Program-made: the position numbers and the translations under genes | Shown here: positions 6,640 to 15,568 of the stretch, piece after piece | How the letters are laid out: each line of letters opens with the position of its first letter | Position numbering within the stretch: the first letter of the stretch is position 1 | IMG/VR virus record: IMGVR_UViG_3300042923_000311 | Location: 1 to 28,874 of that record | DNA from: a virus | Direction: 5' to 3' (one strand) | Length of the DNA: 28,874 nt | The notes under the pieces: generated by a model | What the model saw: only the letters and a program-made list of their open reading frames with translations | What the model was told of the DNA's origin: nothing | The model's database searches: none

Positions 6640-9600
6640 CAGCTATTCCTCCCTTGCATAAATTGGCGCACATTGATGCGTTGCTGATTCATTATGTCAA
6701 TTGGCATCTGAGTTGTACGTGCAACCTCTTTGCCGTCATATTGCGTAACAACGGTTAATTGGACTGGACGATTATTTGTTTGTGTTGTAGTCGTTCCTTG
6801 GTATATAGCTGGTCCCCCTGCCATCGACACAGTCGGAATATTAATAGCGGGCATCATTTGTGCGGCCGATGAAACGAAATTACTAATACGGTTCATCAGT
6901 CCATCAGGTACAGCTGATTGTGCCAAACGTTTTGCCGCAGCTGCTACACTATCGTTTGATCGATCGATACCCTGTACCAATCCAGCACCAACATTCGCAC
7001 CAACTTCATCACGCATAACCTGAGAAGGTGAATGGATTTTCAGGGTTTTCTTAATAACCTTTGTCATCGACTTGGCTATTTTATTCAGTTCATCATTGAG
7101 CGCCCCTTCTTGGCCTTTCAGCCCTGAAATGATGCCCTTAACCGTATTTTTCCCAAGCGACATTCCGGCTTTTTTTACACTCTTAAGCGATTTGAGTTTA
7201 GCCACAAACGTATTTTTCGCATCCTGAAGCTGTTTATCTGCTGACTTCTTCGCTGCATCAATCTCAGCTTGGGCAGATGCTTGCGCCGCTGCAATCTGCG
7301 CATCCGTGGAGTCTTTTTCGATTTGCAATTCTTTTGCTGCTTCATCGTTCGAAATTTGATGTCGCTGATTCCACATATCCACATATGTGCGTAACTCAGC
7401 ATCTGTCATTGTCGTTATGGCGTGTATCTGACTTTCTGCCCCTACACCAGCTGCTTTAAGTTCATCCATCATGCTCGATGGCAACTTATCACTCAAACTA
7501 GCCATATCGGACTGGTACGCTTGCAAATCATGTAGCGATTCCTGCATTTGATGTGTCAGGTCTTGCTTATAGGTCACTGATCCAGAATTATTATCAAAAA
7601 TACCTCCGTATATATCATTCTGTTTGCTCGACAAATCGCTATTGTACTGGTCTTGCAACGTCTTGATATTGTTTTGAAGGTCTGAATTAATTGACTTTAT
7701 TTTGTTGGTCAGGTCTGTGTTAATGGACTTTACTTTGTTTGCATAAGTTGTTGCCGCACTAGCAATGTCCTTATTAAGCGTATTTTGTGCCGTTGTAAAT
7801 TGTTTTTGAGAGTTTGAAATATCAATGCTAATCTTTCGCACAAGATCACTGTTGAGCTTATGATGTTTTTCAATCTCTTTAAGGTCAGTGACATATTTTG
7901 AGCGGCTGATCTTACCTGTCTTATATTTCGTTTCGATGTTCTCAATCTGGTTTCGATAAGATTTTTGTCTTGCTGTTTCTCGTTTTTTAGCAGCCGTTTC
8001 TCGTTCTTGTCGGCGACGTTTCGCTTCATTCTCACGCTTTTTAGCTGCTGACTCCGCCTTTTTCGATGCGGATTCTCTTTCACTAGACATCTTCTTTTCA
8101 GCAGCATGAATGCTTAGCAATACTGAGCGATGTTGTGCAGCAGTTAGCTTATATCTCTTTTCGATGCTTTCAAGTTCCTTGATATAGGTAGACGTACCAA
8201 TATGGCCCATTGAATAATTGAACCGCGTTTTCTGAATAGCGGCCGTACCATTCGCATATTTAGGGAAGAAATTTGTTAATGAAGTAGTTCCCTTTGCATA
8301 GCGCTTCGCTCCTGTCGGTCCCCATCCGCCTGGCATACTGATGTCACGTAACCAATGCGAATCATTGAACATGGCAAGAAGTTGAGCCAGTCCGCTACGT
8401 ATATTTGTATAGCCCTTACGTGCCCATGCTGCGAATGTACTGGGAATATACTGCAACAAGCCAATAGCCGGATGTCCGGCACGGCTATTCACGTCTTGTA
8501 CCTTTTGCAAGACGGTTGGATCTCCGCCGGATTCCTTTTTGATTCTATTAATGATCGCTGACATTCCGGATCCGTCTAAATTGATTCCTGACATTCCAGC
8601 AGCACGTTCTATAACGGGTTTCCATCGATCTATTTTTGATCCAGATGGATTATCAGCACTACCCATAAGTTGCTTTTTAACCCAATTAACAGCATCAGAA
8701 GCGACTGTTTTTACTGTTCCTTCGGCCATCTTAGCAATATTCGGTGACAGTCCAGATAAATTAGTAAACTTTGCAACGGCCGTATTCAGCAATTTGGCCG
8801 GATGTGTAACCTCATTCCAAAAACCTTCTGCACCCTTAGCAATAGAATTCCATCCACCTTTAACGAAATCCATTGCACTACCAAGCCATGTCCCCTTTGC
8901 GAACATCTTAGGCATTGATCCTAGGAGTGCTTCTGTAGCGTCTCCGCCTAAGATATCAACAGGATCGGTAAAGTTGTAGAGCGTCGCAGTATTAGGCGAC
9001 ATTTCGACCTGACCATCTGAATGACGGATTAATTCATTCTTTCCTGCTTCACCAACGATGGACAATCCAAGCGCTTTACCACCAGTCGCAAATTTAGGAA
9101 CTTTACCCGGCTTTATTGTCGGAGCATCAACTTTCTTCAACACCCAGTTAATCCCACCAACTACGCCATTTATTCCCTTGTCAATGCCTTCAACCATTCC
9201 GTTTCCAATATTCGAAAATGCTGACTCAATAGATTTCCATCCCTTTTTCACACCATTTGCAATGCGGCCTGGGAGCTTTTCAAACCAGCTGACTGTTTTA
9301 TTCAGCCATCCATTGGTTAAGTCATTCAAAGACTTATACCCTGTGCTGAAATAGGCCTTAGCCGTCTTCATCATGTCTGACGACATCTTTTTCATATCGC
9401 CACCGACCTTTGACCAACGCCCATGCAAAATATCTCCCCATGTGTCCGTATAGTCTTGCAGGACATTATAGCCGCTTTTCATAGTCTTTTTAACGCCTGA
9501 GAACAGGTCTGAAAATACACCGTTTGTATGCTTGTTGAGCCAACTATTCTTGTCCATGACTTGATTAGCCATTTCACCGGTCAACTTGACCGCGGTACTT

Positions 9601-11897
9601 TTCATGCTCTCAAACCTTGAATGCAATTTGCTTCCTAATTTTTCGACACCAGACACAGCGCCATCCCATTGTTTAGCAAACCAATGGCCAATACCTACAA
9701 ATCCCTTTTTGATATCTTCACCAAGTCCATTGATGAAGTCTCGAAATGGCTTACAATGCTTATATAGTGCGATAAAGCCGATAACTAGCGCACCTACTGC
9801 CGTGACAATTAATCCAATAGGGTTATCTTTAAATGCTAAGTTAAGTCCTTTTTGAATAATTTCCCATGTTTTTGTTGCCGCAGCTGCAATCTTTTGAGCA
9901 GCTGCTACCGCAAGTATTTTTACTTTCTGAGCAATCCAAATCACCCCTGTCTTACCAAATTCCAAGACAGCAGATGTCATTGTTCCTATGAATTTTCCAG
10001 TTGTTCTTGCGGCAGATCCGATTCCTCGTATCCCGGAAACAACTTTATCGCCAGTCCACTTTCCTAATTTTCCTAATCCCTTCGCGAAATTTGATGTAAC
10101 CTTATTGCCGAGTGTCCCTTCTTTTCTAAAATATTTGAGTGTTTTTGTCGTTCCCGCTATCCCTTTTGATGCAAGCGAAAAAGGAGGGGCAAGAAGAGAC
10201 ATAGATTTATTAAGAATGAATGCACTCGCTGCAATGTCCGCAAATAGTTTTGGATGGGCAACAATCATCTTTATAAACGGATCCAAAATATGGCTTATTT
10301 CTTTAAATGTATCCAGAGCAACAGGGCCTAATGTTTTTAGATCAGATACACCAGTTTTGGCAAAGATTGAAAACCCCTTTTTTAGTTCGGACAAAAAGTT
10401 AACAATATCTTTGGCATGTCCAGCAATAATAGAACTAATTTTGCTTATTCCATTAGTCATATTATCTGTAAATAATTGCATAGAGTTTGAAAGGCTTTTT
10501 TGCCCAAAAACTTTTCCGAATGCTGAAATGATTGTGGTAACTCCATCTGATGCTGCCTGTCCCATCGCTTTAAAGGAATTCTCAGTATCTTTGCTCTGTA
10601 AATATTTTGAAAAGCCACTGAAAAGCCCGCTTTGAGCTTCCTGAAATGGTCCGACAAAGTCACCAGCTAATGTTGGCACACGCGCTTTGATAATTCTGTC
10701 CATTCCCCACATGGTTTTCATCATGTTGTCAGCAGCCATACCGTATGTTTTATTACCTAGCTTTTCAAATTGCTGGATGAATTCTTGTGCCGATATTCCT
10801 CCGGCACCAACCATTTGACGAAAGATAGCTTTTGATGCATCTGCTGTCGGACTTCCTGCTCCCTTTATTTCGAGCATCAAATTTTGATATTTCTTTTTGG
10901 TTATTTCGCCGGAATCGAGCATACTTTTGAATTGTTCAGCAATCAATTTTTTATTACCAGCGAAGTGTTCAGCCATCTTCTCGCTCATCATTGGAAAATA
11001 ACTTTCAACCTGATTGAGCATTTCAAGCGTCATTTTACCTGTCGCCAGTCCGTGGACCATGTCATTTGTGACATTGGTAAGTTGTGCCCCAGAAAGATGG
11101 ACTGTGTCGCCCATGTTTTCCATTGCATGTGTCATTGACTCGGCTTCTTTGGCATTAGAATGCAGGTGATAAAAAGCTTGAGCCAGTTCGTCTGTTGTAT
11201 TCGTTGCTTGTCCAGTTTTAACCGTAAGCTTGTTGATCATATCAACCATTTGTTGACCTTTTGAAGCTGATCCTGCAAGTGTCGTCCAGCTAGCAAGCAT
11301 GACCTGCTGCTCTTTGTTGTATTCGGCACCTAAGCCAATCAGTTCTTTTAGCTTGTCCTTAACAAAATCAAGTGCCTTAACAGCAGCCATTCCGATCATG
11401 GTCCCGGCAATAACATCTTTCATACTGATGAATGACTTCTTGGTTACATCTGCTGTTCTCTGCATCCCACGTAATGTTTTTGATGCATTGTCTTTGGCGT
11501 TGATTGTTAAATCCTTGAATGATTTCATATGGAGTATCTTGTCGATGATACCGCGAGCTTTGTCAGTAGCTTCGTCACGTGTTTTAATTGTTTGTTCAGC
11601 ATCTTTAGACGTCTCTTCAACAATCTTCTCATGTGCTGTTTGTGCGTCGTTTACAGCCTGTTTACTATCCGTATTGATTTTCTGATTGATTGGCTTTTCT
11701 AAGTTGCTTTTTACTTTATCAGCAGTATCCTTTGATTCCTTTGTCACTGCATCTGCATTCTTAGAAAAGTTTTTGTCCATCTGATCACCGGCATTGATGC
11801 CAAGCACCTTCAGTATTTCATTAATAACCTTGGCATCCGACTGGATCTTAGACTTATCGCCTAGCTGAACATCAATAACGACCTGACCATCACTCAT
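6639..11897 (-). CDS. Tail tape measure protein with lytic transglycosylase domain
   Basis: A 1752-residue tape measure protein, the longest gene of the window. It sets tail length and is ejected with the DNA. Features in order: a charged coiled-coil N-terminus; a tape-measure core (about 150-450); a hydrophobic, membrane-like segment near 690-715 (NPIGLIVTAVGALVIGFIAL); an SLT-type transglycosylase domain around 1100-1200 with Glu in KKESGGDP and QYIPSTF; an extremely Lys/Arg/Ala/Glu-rich coil around 1265-1315; and a C-terminal domain with SPSQVMRDEVGANVGAGLVQGI. The segment near 1232 (TYIKELESIEKRYKL) is repeated in variant form near 1335 (KYVTDLKEIEKHHKL), an internal duplication. GGAGGG lies eight bases before ATG 11897. 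The enzyme domain probably opens the peptidoglycan during entry. Confidence 0.92.
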   Translation of the reverse strand: MSDGQVVIDVQLGDKSKIQSDAKVINEILKVLGINAGDQMDKNFSKNADAVTKESKDTADKVKSNLEKPINQKINTDSKQAVNDAQTAHEKIVEETSKDAEQTIKTRDEATDKARGIIDKILHMKSFKDLTINAKDNASKTLRGMQRTADVTKKSFISMKDVIAGTMIGMAAVKALDFVKDKLKELIGLGAEYNKEQQVMLASWTTLAGSASKGQQMVDMINKLTVKTGQATNTTDELAQAFYHLHSNAKEAESMTHAMENMGDTVHLSGAQLTNVTNDMVHGLATGKMTLEMLNQVESYFPMMSEKMAEHFAGNKKLIAEQFKSMLDSGEITKKKYQNLMLEIKGAGSPTADASKAIFRQMVGAGGISAQEFIQQFEKLGNKTYGMAADNMMKTMWGMDRIIKARVPTLAGDFVGPFQEAQSGLFSGFSKYLQSKDTENSFKAMGQAASDGVTTIISAFGKVFGQKSLSNSMQLFTDNMTNGISKISSIIAGHAKDIVNFLSELKKGFSIFAKTGVSDLKTLGPVALDTFKEISHILDPFIKMIVAHPKLFADIAASAFILNKSMSLLAPPFSLASKGIAGTTKTLKYFRKEGTLGNKVTSNFAKGLGKLGKWTGDKVVSGIRGIGSAARTTGKFIGTMTSAVLEFGKTGVIWIAQKVKILAVAAAQKIAAAATKTWEIIQKGLNLAFKDNPIGLIVTAVGALVIGFIALYKHCKPFRDFINGLGEDIKKGFVGIGHWFAKQWDGAVSGVEKLGSKLHSRFESMKSTAVKLTGEMANQVMDKNSWLNKHTNGVFSDLFSGVKKTMKSGYNVLQDYTDTWGDILHGRWSKVGGDMKKMSSDMMKTAKAYFSTGYKSLNDLTNGWLNKTVSWFEKLPGRIANGVKKGWKSIESAFSNIGNGMVEGIDKGINGVVGGINWVLKKVDAPTIKPGKVPKFATGGKALGLSIVGEAGKNELIRHSDGQVEMSPNTATLYNFTDPVDILGGDATEALLGSMPKMFAKGTWLGSAMDFVKGGWNSIAKGAEGFWNEVTHPAKLLNTAVAKFTNLSGLSPNIAKMAEGTVKTVASDAVNWVKKQLMGSADNPSGSKIDRWKPVIERAAGMSGINLDGSGMSAIINRIKKESGGDPTVLQKVQDVNSRAGHPAIGLLQYIPSTFAAWARKGYTNIRSGLAQLLAMFNDSHWLRDISMPGGWGPTGAKRYAKGTTSLTNFFPKYANGTAAIQKTRFNYSMGHIGTSTYIKELESIEKRYKLTAAQHRSVLLSIHAAEKKMSSERESASKKAESAAKKRENEAKRRRQERETAAKKRETARQKSYRNQIENIETKYKTGKISRSKYVTDLKEIEKHHKLNSDLVRKISIDISNSQKQFTTAQNTLNKDIASAATTYANKVKSINTDLTNKIKSINSDLQNNIKTLQDQYNSDLSSKQNDIYGGIFDNNSGSVTYKQDLTHQMQESLHDLQAYQSDMASLSDKLPSSMMDELKAAGVGAESQIHAITTMTDAELRTYVDMWNQRHQISNDEAAKELQIEKDSTDAQIAAAQASAQAEIDAAKKSADKQLQDAKNTFVAKLKSLKSVKKAGMSLGKNTVKGIISGLKGQEGALNDELNKIAKSMTKVIKKTLKIHSPSQVMRDEVGANVGAGLVQGIDRSNDSVAAAAKRLAQSAVPDGLMNRISNFVSSAAQMMPAINIPTVSMAGGPAIYQGTTTTQTNNRPVQLTVVTQYDGKEVARTTQMPIDIMNQQRINVRQFMQGRNS

Positions 11898-11900
11898 TTA

Positions 11901-12521
11901 TTACCCTCCCTTCTTTGCCATATTAACGAGCGATTTGAACATGCCGTCCATCGCTGCATCTTGTTCCTCAACCGATTGATTCTTATCAAGCGCATAGATT
12001 TGTTTAAGCTCTTCCAACCGTTCGCGCTCTTTTACTGAATATTCATCGGATCCGGTCGGTAGTTCTGCCGCACGGATGCCGATAATCTGTCTAAATTTCG
12101 TTTTATCACGCATGCCATTAAGCAATGCTACAAACTTTTCCCATCGCATAATGCCCTGTTGGTCCAGAAGGTCGATCCCGTATTCTTGCAAAAAAGACGC
12201 ATAAATGAATTCTGCGTCTTTGTCAAAACTATAGAAGCTTTTCTGATCGGCTGGATCTTCTGTTCCGTCATTGGGCTGCTCTTGATTGCCTACCACATAT
12301 TCATCGATGATGCGCTGAACCGTGTATAGCTTCGTCTGAATATCCGTCTTGCACTTGACGACAAACATATCAAACGCAATTTCCACTTTGCCCATATCGT
12401 CTACAGTTTCATCGTTCATCAGATCGTACCAACGCAGTACGTTATCAAAGCTTAGATTGAGAGGATAGGCAACCCCATCTATCGCTATTGTGTCATCGAG
12501 TTTTTGCTTCAAACTCAACAT
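11901..12521 (-). CDS. Bacteriophage Gp15 family protein (tail assembly)
   Basis: A 206-residue member of the Gp15 family found directly before the tape measure gene in A118-like phages (LSLKQKLDDTIAIDGVAYPL, then FDNVLRWYDLM at the N-terminus). It probably acts as the second tail assembly chaperone, binding the tape measure. It has no ribosome site, since CGCTGATGTGCC precedes the ATG. It lies in the same reading frame as the upstream chaperone gene, separated only by TGA, TGT and GCC. Translation therefore likely depends on reinitiation after the upstream stop, or a small amount of stop read-through could give a fusion, the counterpart of the G/GT pair made by frameshifting in other phages. 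That last point is inference. Confidence 0.85.
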   Translation of the reverse strand: MLSLKQKLDDTIAIDGVAYPLNLSFDNVLRWYDLMNDETVDDMGKVEIAFDMFVVKCKTDIQTKLYTVQRIIDEYVVGNQEQPNDGTEDPADQKSFYSFDKDAEFIYASFLQEYGIDLLDQQGIMRWEKFVALLNGMRDKTKFRQIIGIRAAELPTGSDEYSVKERERLEELKQIYALDKNQSVEEQDAAMDGMFKSLVNMAKKGG

Positions 12522-12527
12522 GGCACA

Positions 12528-12953
12528 TCAGCGCTTAATATATTTATGTTTGATGGCATTCAACTTATTTTCATGCTCACTGTTGCGTTTAGCCGACAGA
12601 GCTGTGGCAAGTTCCTCAACCTTGTCAGATAGATAATCAGTTGACCGACCACATTTTGCATAGATACGTTGACCAGCACCATTGCCAAAAAGCAAATCAA
12701 GGAATTCAATGTTACCATTCTTGATAATTTCAAGCATTTGAACAGCCTTTTGAGCAAGTTCATCACCTGTTGTCTCGTCTTTTTCTTCAAGTTCCGTGTA
12801 TTCTTTTTGACCAACCGTTATTTTTCGCCGCATTTTTTCATAAGCAGCGGTGTACTGCTTTTGCTTTGCATCAGAAAAATCAATTTTGAATTCTTCACCG
12901 CCAAATCTTACCGTTTCAATTTGCCTGTTTTGTTCTATGTCAATATTAATCAT
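12528..12953 (-). CDS. Putative tail assembly chaperone
   Basis: A 141-residue acidic-to-mixed helical protein located between the major tail protein and Gp15/tape measure genes, the standard place of the tail assembly chaperone (gpG-like). The N-terminus is beta-like (TVRFGGEEFKIDFSDAKQ) and the rest helical, with a short LFGNGAGQRIYA segment, as in chaperones of A118-type phages. Start ATG 12953 has AAAGGAGAT nine bases upstream. The family call rests on position and general features, not on a strong motif. See the Gp15 entry for the shared reading frame with the downstream gene. Confidence 0.7.
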   Translation of the reverse strand: MINIDIEQNRQIETVRFGGEEFKIDFSDAKQKQYTAAYEKMRRKITVGQKEYTELEEKDETTGDELAQKAVQMLEIIKNGNIEFLDLLFGNGAGQRIYAKCGRSTDYLSDKVEELATALSAKRNSEHENKLNAIKHKYIKR

Positions 12954-12983
12954 TTAAAATATCTCCTTTCGGGTTATGTATGT

Positions 12984-12997
12984 GGGGCCGAAGCCCC
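12984..12997 (-). other. Intercistronic GC hairpin with UUCG loop
   Basis: GGGGC and GCCCC enclose a TTCG tetraloop on the minus strand, an unusually stable hairpin directly after the major tail protein gene. No T-run follows on either strand. It probably slows decay or limits read-through so that the major tail protein is made in excess of the chaperone and tape measure downstream. Confidence 0.7.
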
Positions 12998-13003
12998 CAA
13001 AAA

Positions 13004-13699
13004 TTATGATGCAGCAGTTGTCTTAGATACAGGTGCAGAAAGAACGGATTCCTCACCATTTTCATCCACAGCAGATACCTGATAACTGTATGACGTTGAT
13101 ACTGCAAGGCCAGAATCTGTATAAGCGTTTGTAACAGGTGACGCTGACAAAATGCCATTACGGTAAACCTTGTAAGATGCAGCACCTGAAACAGCATTCC
13201 ATGTGAGTGCAATGCTAGTTCCCGTTACTGTACCTGCAAGACCTGTTGGCGCAGCTAATCCGGAGGTAACAGTCGGTGCTCCGTTGAAGTTCGATGTGAA
13301 GCTGAATGTTTCCTTAGCGTTTGCAGCACCGCCGGAAACGACAATCGCATTTAGCGTTACGCAACCGATAATGACGGTACCATCTGGACGAGTCCAACGT
13401 AGCAATGTTTTTACGGCATCACCAACAGCAAAGTCCTTGCTCGCGACGTAATCCTGCGCAGCGTCACCTTCCAAACGGTTACCTGAGAAAGCGATTGAAT
13501 AGTTTTTCCCTGTTACATCGGTACTTGAAAAACCATTTCCGTCAAAATACGGTGTGTTGTCGGTCGTGTCGCCGGCAGCTGGCGTGAAAGTGTTGATACC
13601 GGCCGCTAATCGTGCCCAGTTGGCTTCCGCGACTTGTGTGGGGTCTGTGTGTCCCAACGTGTCAATTTCAAATTTGTTTTTATAGTTCAAAGGGAACAT
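13004..13699 (-). CDS. Major tail protein with C-terminal fibronectin type III domain
   Basis: A 231-residue tail tube protein. Residues about 1-145 form the tube domain (MFPLNYKNKFEIDTLG, then WARLAAGINTFTPAAGD). A short linker leads to a complete Fn3 domain (about 150-231: APTGLAGTVTGTSIALTWNA, then SYKVYRNG, then SYSYQVSAVDENG) that would decorate the outside of the tail. Such Ig-like or Fn3 additions are common on tail tube proteins and are thought to bind surface sugars. The ATG 13699 has AAGGAG upstream. It is followed by a stable hairpin and then the tail chaperone gene. Confidence 0.87.
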   Translation of the reverse strand: MFPLNYKNKFEIDTLGHTDPTQVAEANWARLAAGINTFTPAAGDTTDNTPYFDGNGFSSTDVTGKNYSIAFSGNRLEGDAAQDYVASKDFAVGDAVKTLLRWTRPDGTVIIGCVTLNAIVVSGGAANAKETFSFTSNFNGAPTVTSGLAAPTGLAGTVTGTSIALTWNAVSGAASYKVYRNGILSASPVTNAYTDSGLAVSTSYSYQVSAVDENGEESVLSAPVSKTTAAS

Positions 13700-13710
13700 G
13701 TCATCACTCC

Positions 13711-14133
13711 TTATTCATTTAGTAATAATTCAATTTGATAGCTTGCAACATAGACATATCCATGGTCATCTTTAAGTAAAAAGTTAGGGACCGTAGAAAC
13801 TTGTCCATTGATAAAATTAAAGGACCCGTTCTGGCTGACAATATCACCAGAGTCGAGCCCATCAACATATCTACTTATTGCAAGCAATGTGTTTAATGCG
13901 GTCAGTTGGCTCGTGCTACGAACGGTAATCTGAAAGGCATATGTTTTATCCCATTTTCCATCCATACCGCATACAGCCTGTCCTATGGGCGTCAGCATGA
14001 ATGCTATGCCATTACTAGGTGCACCATCCGATGATGTTGGAATAATCGGTACACTAATTGGAGCAAATAACCCACAATTCGTCTCAAGAGCGTCAATCAT
14101 GCGGTCTTGGAAATCAAGTTCTGTGCTCGTCAA
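13711..14133 (-). CDS. Minor capsid protein 3-like, probable tail terminator
   Basis: A 140-residue protein matching the minor capsid protein from bacteriophage type 3 family, whose place before the major tail protein gene fits the tail terminator (tail completion) protein. The start is TTG at 14133, overlapping the previous gene by 20 bases, with GGTGA ten bases upstream; the next in-frame start, ATG for RMIDAL at codon 12, is possible. The protein contains a predicted alpha/beta fold (AFQITVRSTSQLTALNTLLA). It would cap the tube and join it to the head. Confidence 0.75.
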   Translation of the reverse strand: MTSTELDFQDRMIDALETNCGLFAPISVPIIPTSSDGAPSNGIAFMLTPIGQAVCGMDGKWDKTYAFQITVRSTSQLTALNTLLAISRYVDGLDSGDIVSQNGSFNFINGQVSTVPNFLLKDDHGYVYVASYQIELLLNE

Positions 14134-14476
14134 TGTATTTGTTCACCGCCTTCTTAGCGACATCAGGCCATTCAGAACCATGTTCAGCCTTTGCGGCATC
14201 GAACCATCGGCCACGGGCCATGGGATTAGAATCCTTACTGAAGTTATATTCAGGATGATAAAACAGTTTTGCAGCATATTCAGTGTCCCACATAATTTTT
14301 CCAGATCCAGGTTTTGTAGCGTTGATCGATGAGTCTCTCAAGTTTCCTGTGTCGAATGGAATAAATCTGTTGGAATCTTTCAACACCTGCACATCAAGCG
14401 CAATTTGAGCGAACTTATTTGCTCTGTTTACCTTACCGGCGATGTCACCAAGTTCAACATGTACGTTTACGCCCAT
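14114..14476 (-). CDS. Minor capsid protein 2-like head-tail joining protein
   Basis: A 120-residue protein with the features of the bacteriophage minor capsid type 2 family (HK97 gp10-like): DSNRFIPFDTGNLRDSS early and GRWFDAAKAEHG later, ending in a helix. These proteins act at the head-tail junction. ATG 14476 has GGGTGTGAT upstream and lies 4 bases after the previous gene. The order minor capsid 1, 2, 3 here is typical for A118-like phages. Confidence 0.8.
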   Translation of the reverse strand: MGVNVHVELGDIAGKVNRANKFAQIALDVQVLKDSNRFIPFDTGNLRDSSINATKPGSGKIMWDTEYAAKLFYHPEYNFSKDSNPMARGRWFDAAKAEHGSEWPDVAKKAVNKYIDEHRT

Positions 14477-14480
14477 TTAA

Positions 14481-14852
14481 TCACACCCTATTCAACTGGC
14501 ATTCATAGTGATGTATGCCACGGTCCGTCTGCAAAACTATGACCTTATCAATCTGATAGGTCCGGTCATTGAACATGACGTGATCCTTTTCTTTTGGCAC
14601 AATGGACAAGTCTTGTTCGACACCGCCAATGACTTCATTTGATGTCTTGGTATCAACATAGAGCATCGAATCAAAGTCATTGACTTCGACCAATCGTGAC
14701 GGTTTAAACTGACTGGAATCATCCACACGCACATGCATGATTGTGACCGGATTGTCTTCATCCCACGTGTCGTCATAGCGTTCGGATCCAGTGTAAGCTA
14801 CATACTGGATCGTGTTCGGTAACAAAATAGGCGGTATTGGTTGAATTAGCAT
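14481..14852 (-). CDS. Minor capsid protein 1-like head closure protein
   Basis: A 123-residue, beta-rich protein of the bacteriophage minor capsid type 1 family, with the conserved pattern of a metal or stopper-like barrel (ILLPNTIQYVAYTGSERYDD and YQIDKVIVLQTDRGIHHYEC). It probably closes the head below the connector (stopper). ATG 14852 has AAGGCGGTGAT upstream. Family is recognised; the exact place in the virion is inferred from order. Confidence 0.78.
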   Translation of the reverse strand: MLIQPIPPILLPNTIQYVAYTGSERYDDTWDEDNPVTIMHVRVDDSSQFKPSRLVEVNDFDSMLYVDTKTSNEVIGGVEQDLSIVPKEKDHVMFNDRTYQIDKVIVLQTDRGIHHYECQLNRV

Positions 14853-14864
14853 AACATCACCGCC

Positions 14865-15305
14865 TTAATCATAATTCCATCCATACCCGTAACGACCGGT
14901 CCATGTACGATCACGGATTTCAAGTCCGGCGTACATCAATCCGGTTGGTTCTAGATATTGCCGAGCTACATCAGATTGTAACTGTGTCCGCGTGGACTGG
15001 TCACTTGTTGGCATCTGGTAATGGAAACCACCGATTGAAGCTGACTGTACGGTCTGCATGCCAGCCTCGGAATGTGCACCGATCTCATAAAAATATTCCA
15101 TTTGTGCACCGATAGCCATCAAAACTTGTTTCTGAATGAACGCTGGCCATGTAGAAAAATCTTGCTGTGAAAGCTTGAATTGTGTGATCTGATCAACCGT
15201 CCGTTCAGCGGCAACGGCAATTATATTGAATTTGTCGTCTTGAATGGGCGTTCCACCGTATGTTCCATTGTAAAAATCAGCCGTTATCCATTGTGGTGTT
15301 GGCAT
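14865..15305 (-). CDS. Putative head-tail connector (adaptor) protein
   Basis: A 146-residue helical protein located between the capsid genes and the minor capsid trio, where the gp6/gp15-like adaptor usually lies. It has several alpha-helices (IQKQVLMAIGAQMEYFYEIG) and a C-terminal arm rich in Tyr, Trp and Gly (TWTGRYGYGWNYD), typical of adaptors that insert into the portal. Start ATG 15305 has AAGAAGTGATG upstream. The call is from position and general features. Confidence 0.65.
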   Translation of the reverse strand: MPTPQWITADFYNGTYGGTPIQDDKFNIIAVAAERTVDQITQFKLSQQDFSTWPAFIQKQVLMAIGAQMEYFYEIGAHSEAGMQTVQSASIGGFHYQMPTSDQSTRTQLQSDVARQYLEPTGLMYAGLEIRDRTWTGRYGYGWNYD

Positions 15306-15311
15306 AAATCA

Positions 15312-15554
15312 TCACTTCTTTGCTGATTTGTCGTCTGCTGCCGCAATGTCAGCCTTTAATTTGTCTAACTCAGCGATTGCCTTTGCCCAATCGGCATAAG
15401 GAACCGTTTTTCTCACACCAGCTTTGACAAGTTCATATCTTTTTCCGTCTTCAGACAACTTCACCTCGTCATAGCCTTCATTCAAATAAAAAGCCTCGGA
15501 AGTATCCGGGGCATTAATCACTCTGTTATTTTTCTTAAAAATTAATGTCGCCAT
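15312..15554 (-). CDS. Small hypothetical head protein
   Basis: An 80-residue protein between major capsid and connector genes. The first half is beta-rich (ATLIFKKNNRVINA) and the second a Lys/Ala/Asp helix ending in KSAKK. AAGGAGGG precedes ATG 15554. Short genes of this kind after the major capsid gene are common in A118-like phages and may encode a head decoration or assembly factor. No known family is recognised. Confidence 0.72.
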   Translation of the reverse strand: MATLIFKKNNRVINAPDTSEAFYLNEGYDEVKLSEDGKRYELVKAGVRKTVPYADWAKAIAELDKLKADIAAADDKSAKK

Positions 15555-15568
15555 TGGTCAATCCCTCC

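Noticed and set aside
7730-8107. 125-residue very basic frame inside the tape measure gene
   Set aside because: It is the alternative reading of the Lys/Arg/Glu-rich coil and has no ribosome site.
8539-10635. Several long plus-strand reading frames opposite the tape measure gene
   Set aside because: They mirror the codon pattern of the real gene, have no ribosome sites and form no operon.
12560-12814. 84-residue frame inside the tail chaperone gene, as a possible frameshift product
   Set aside because: No slippery heptamer was seen at the right place and the sequence is very basic with odd composition, typical of an out-of-frame shadow.
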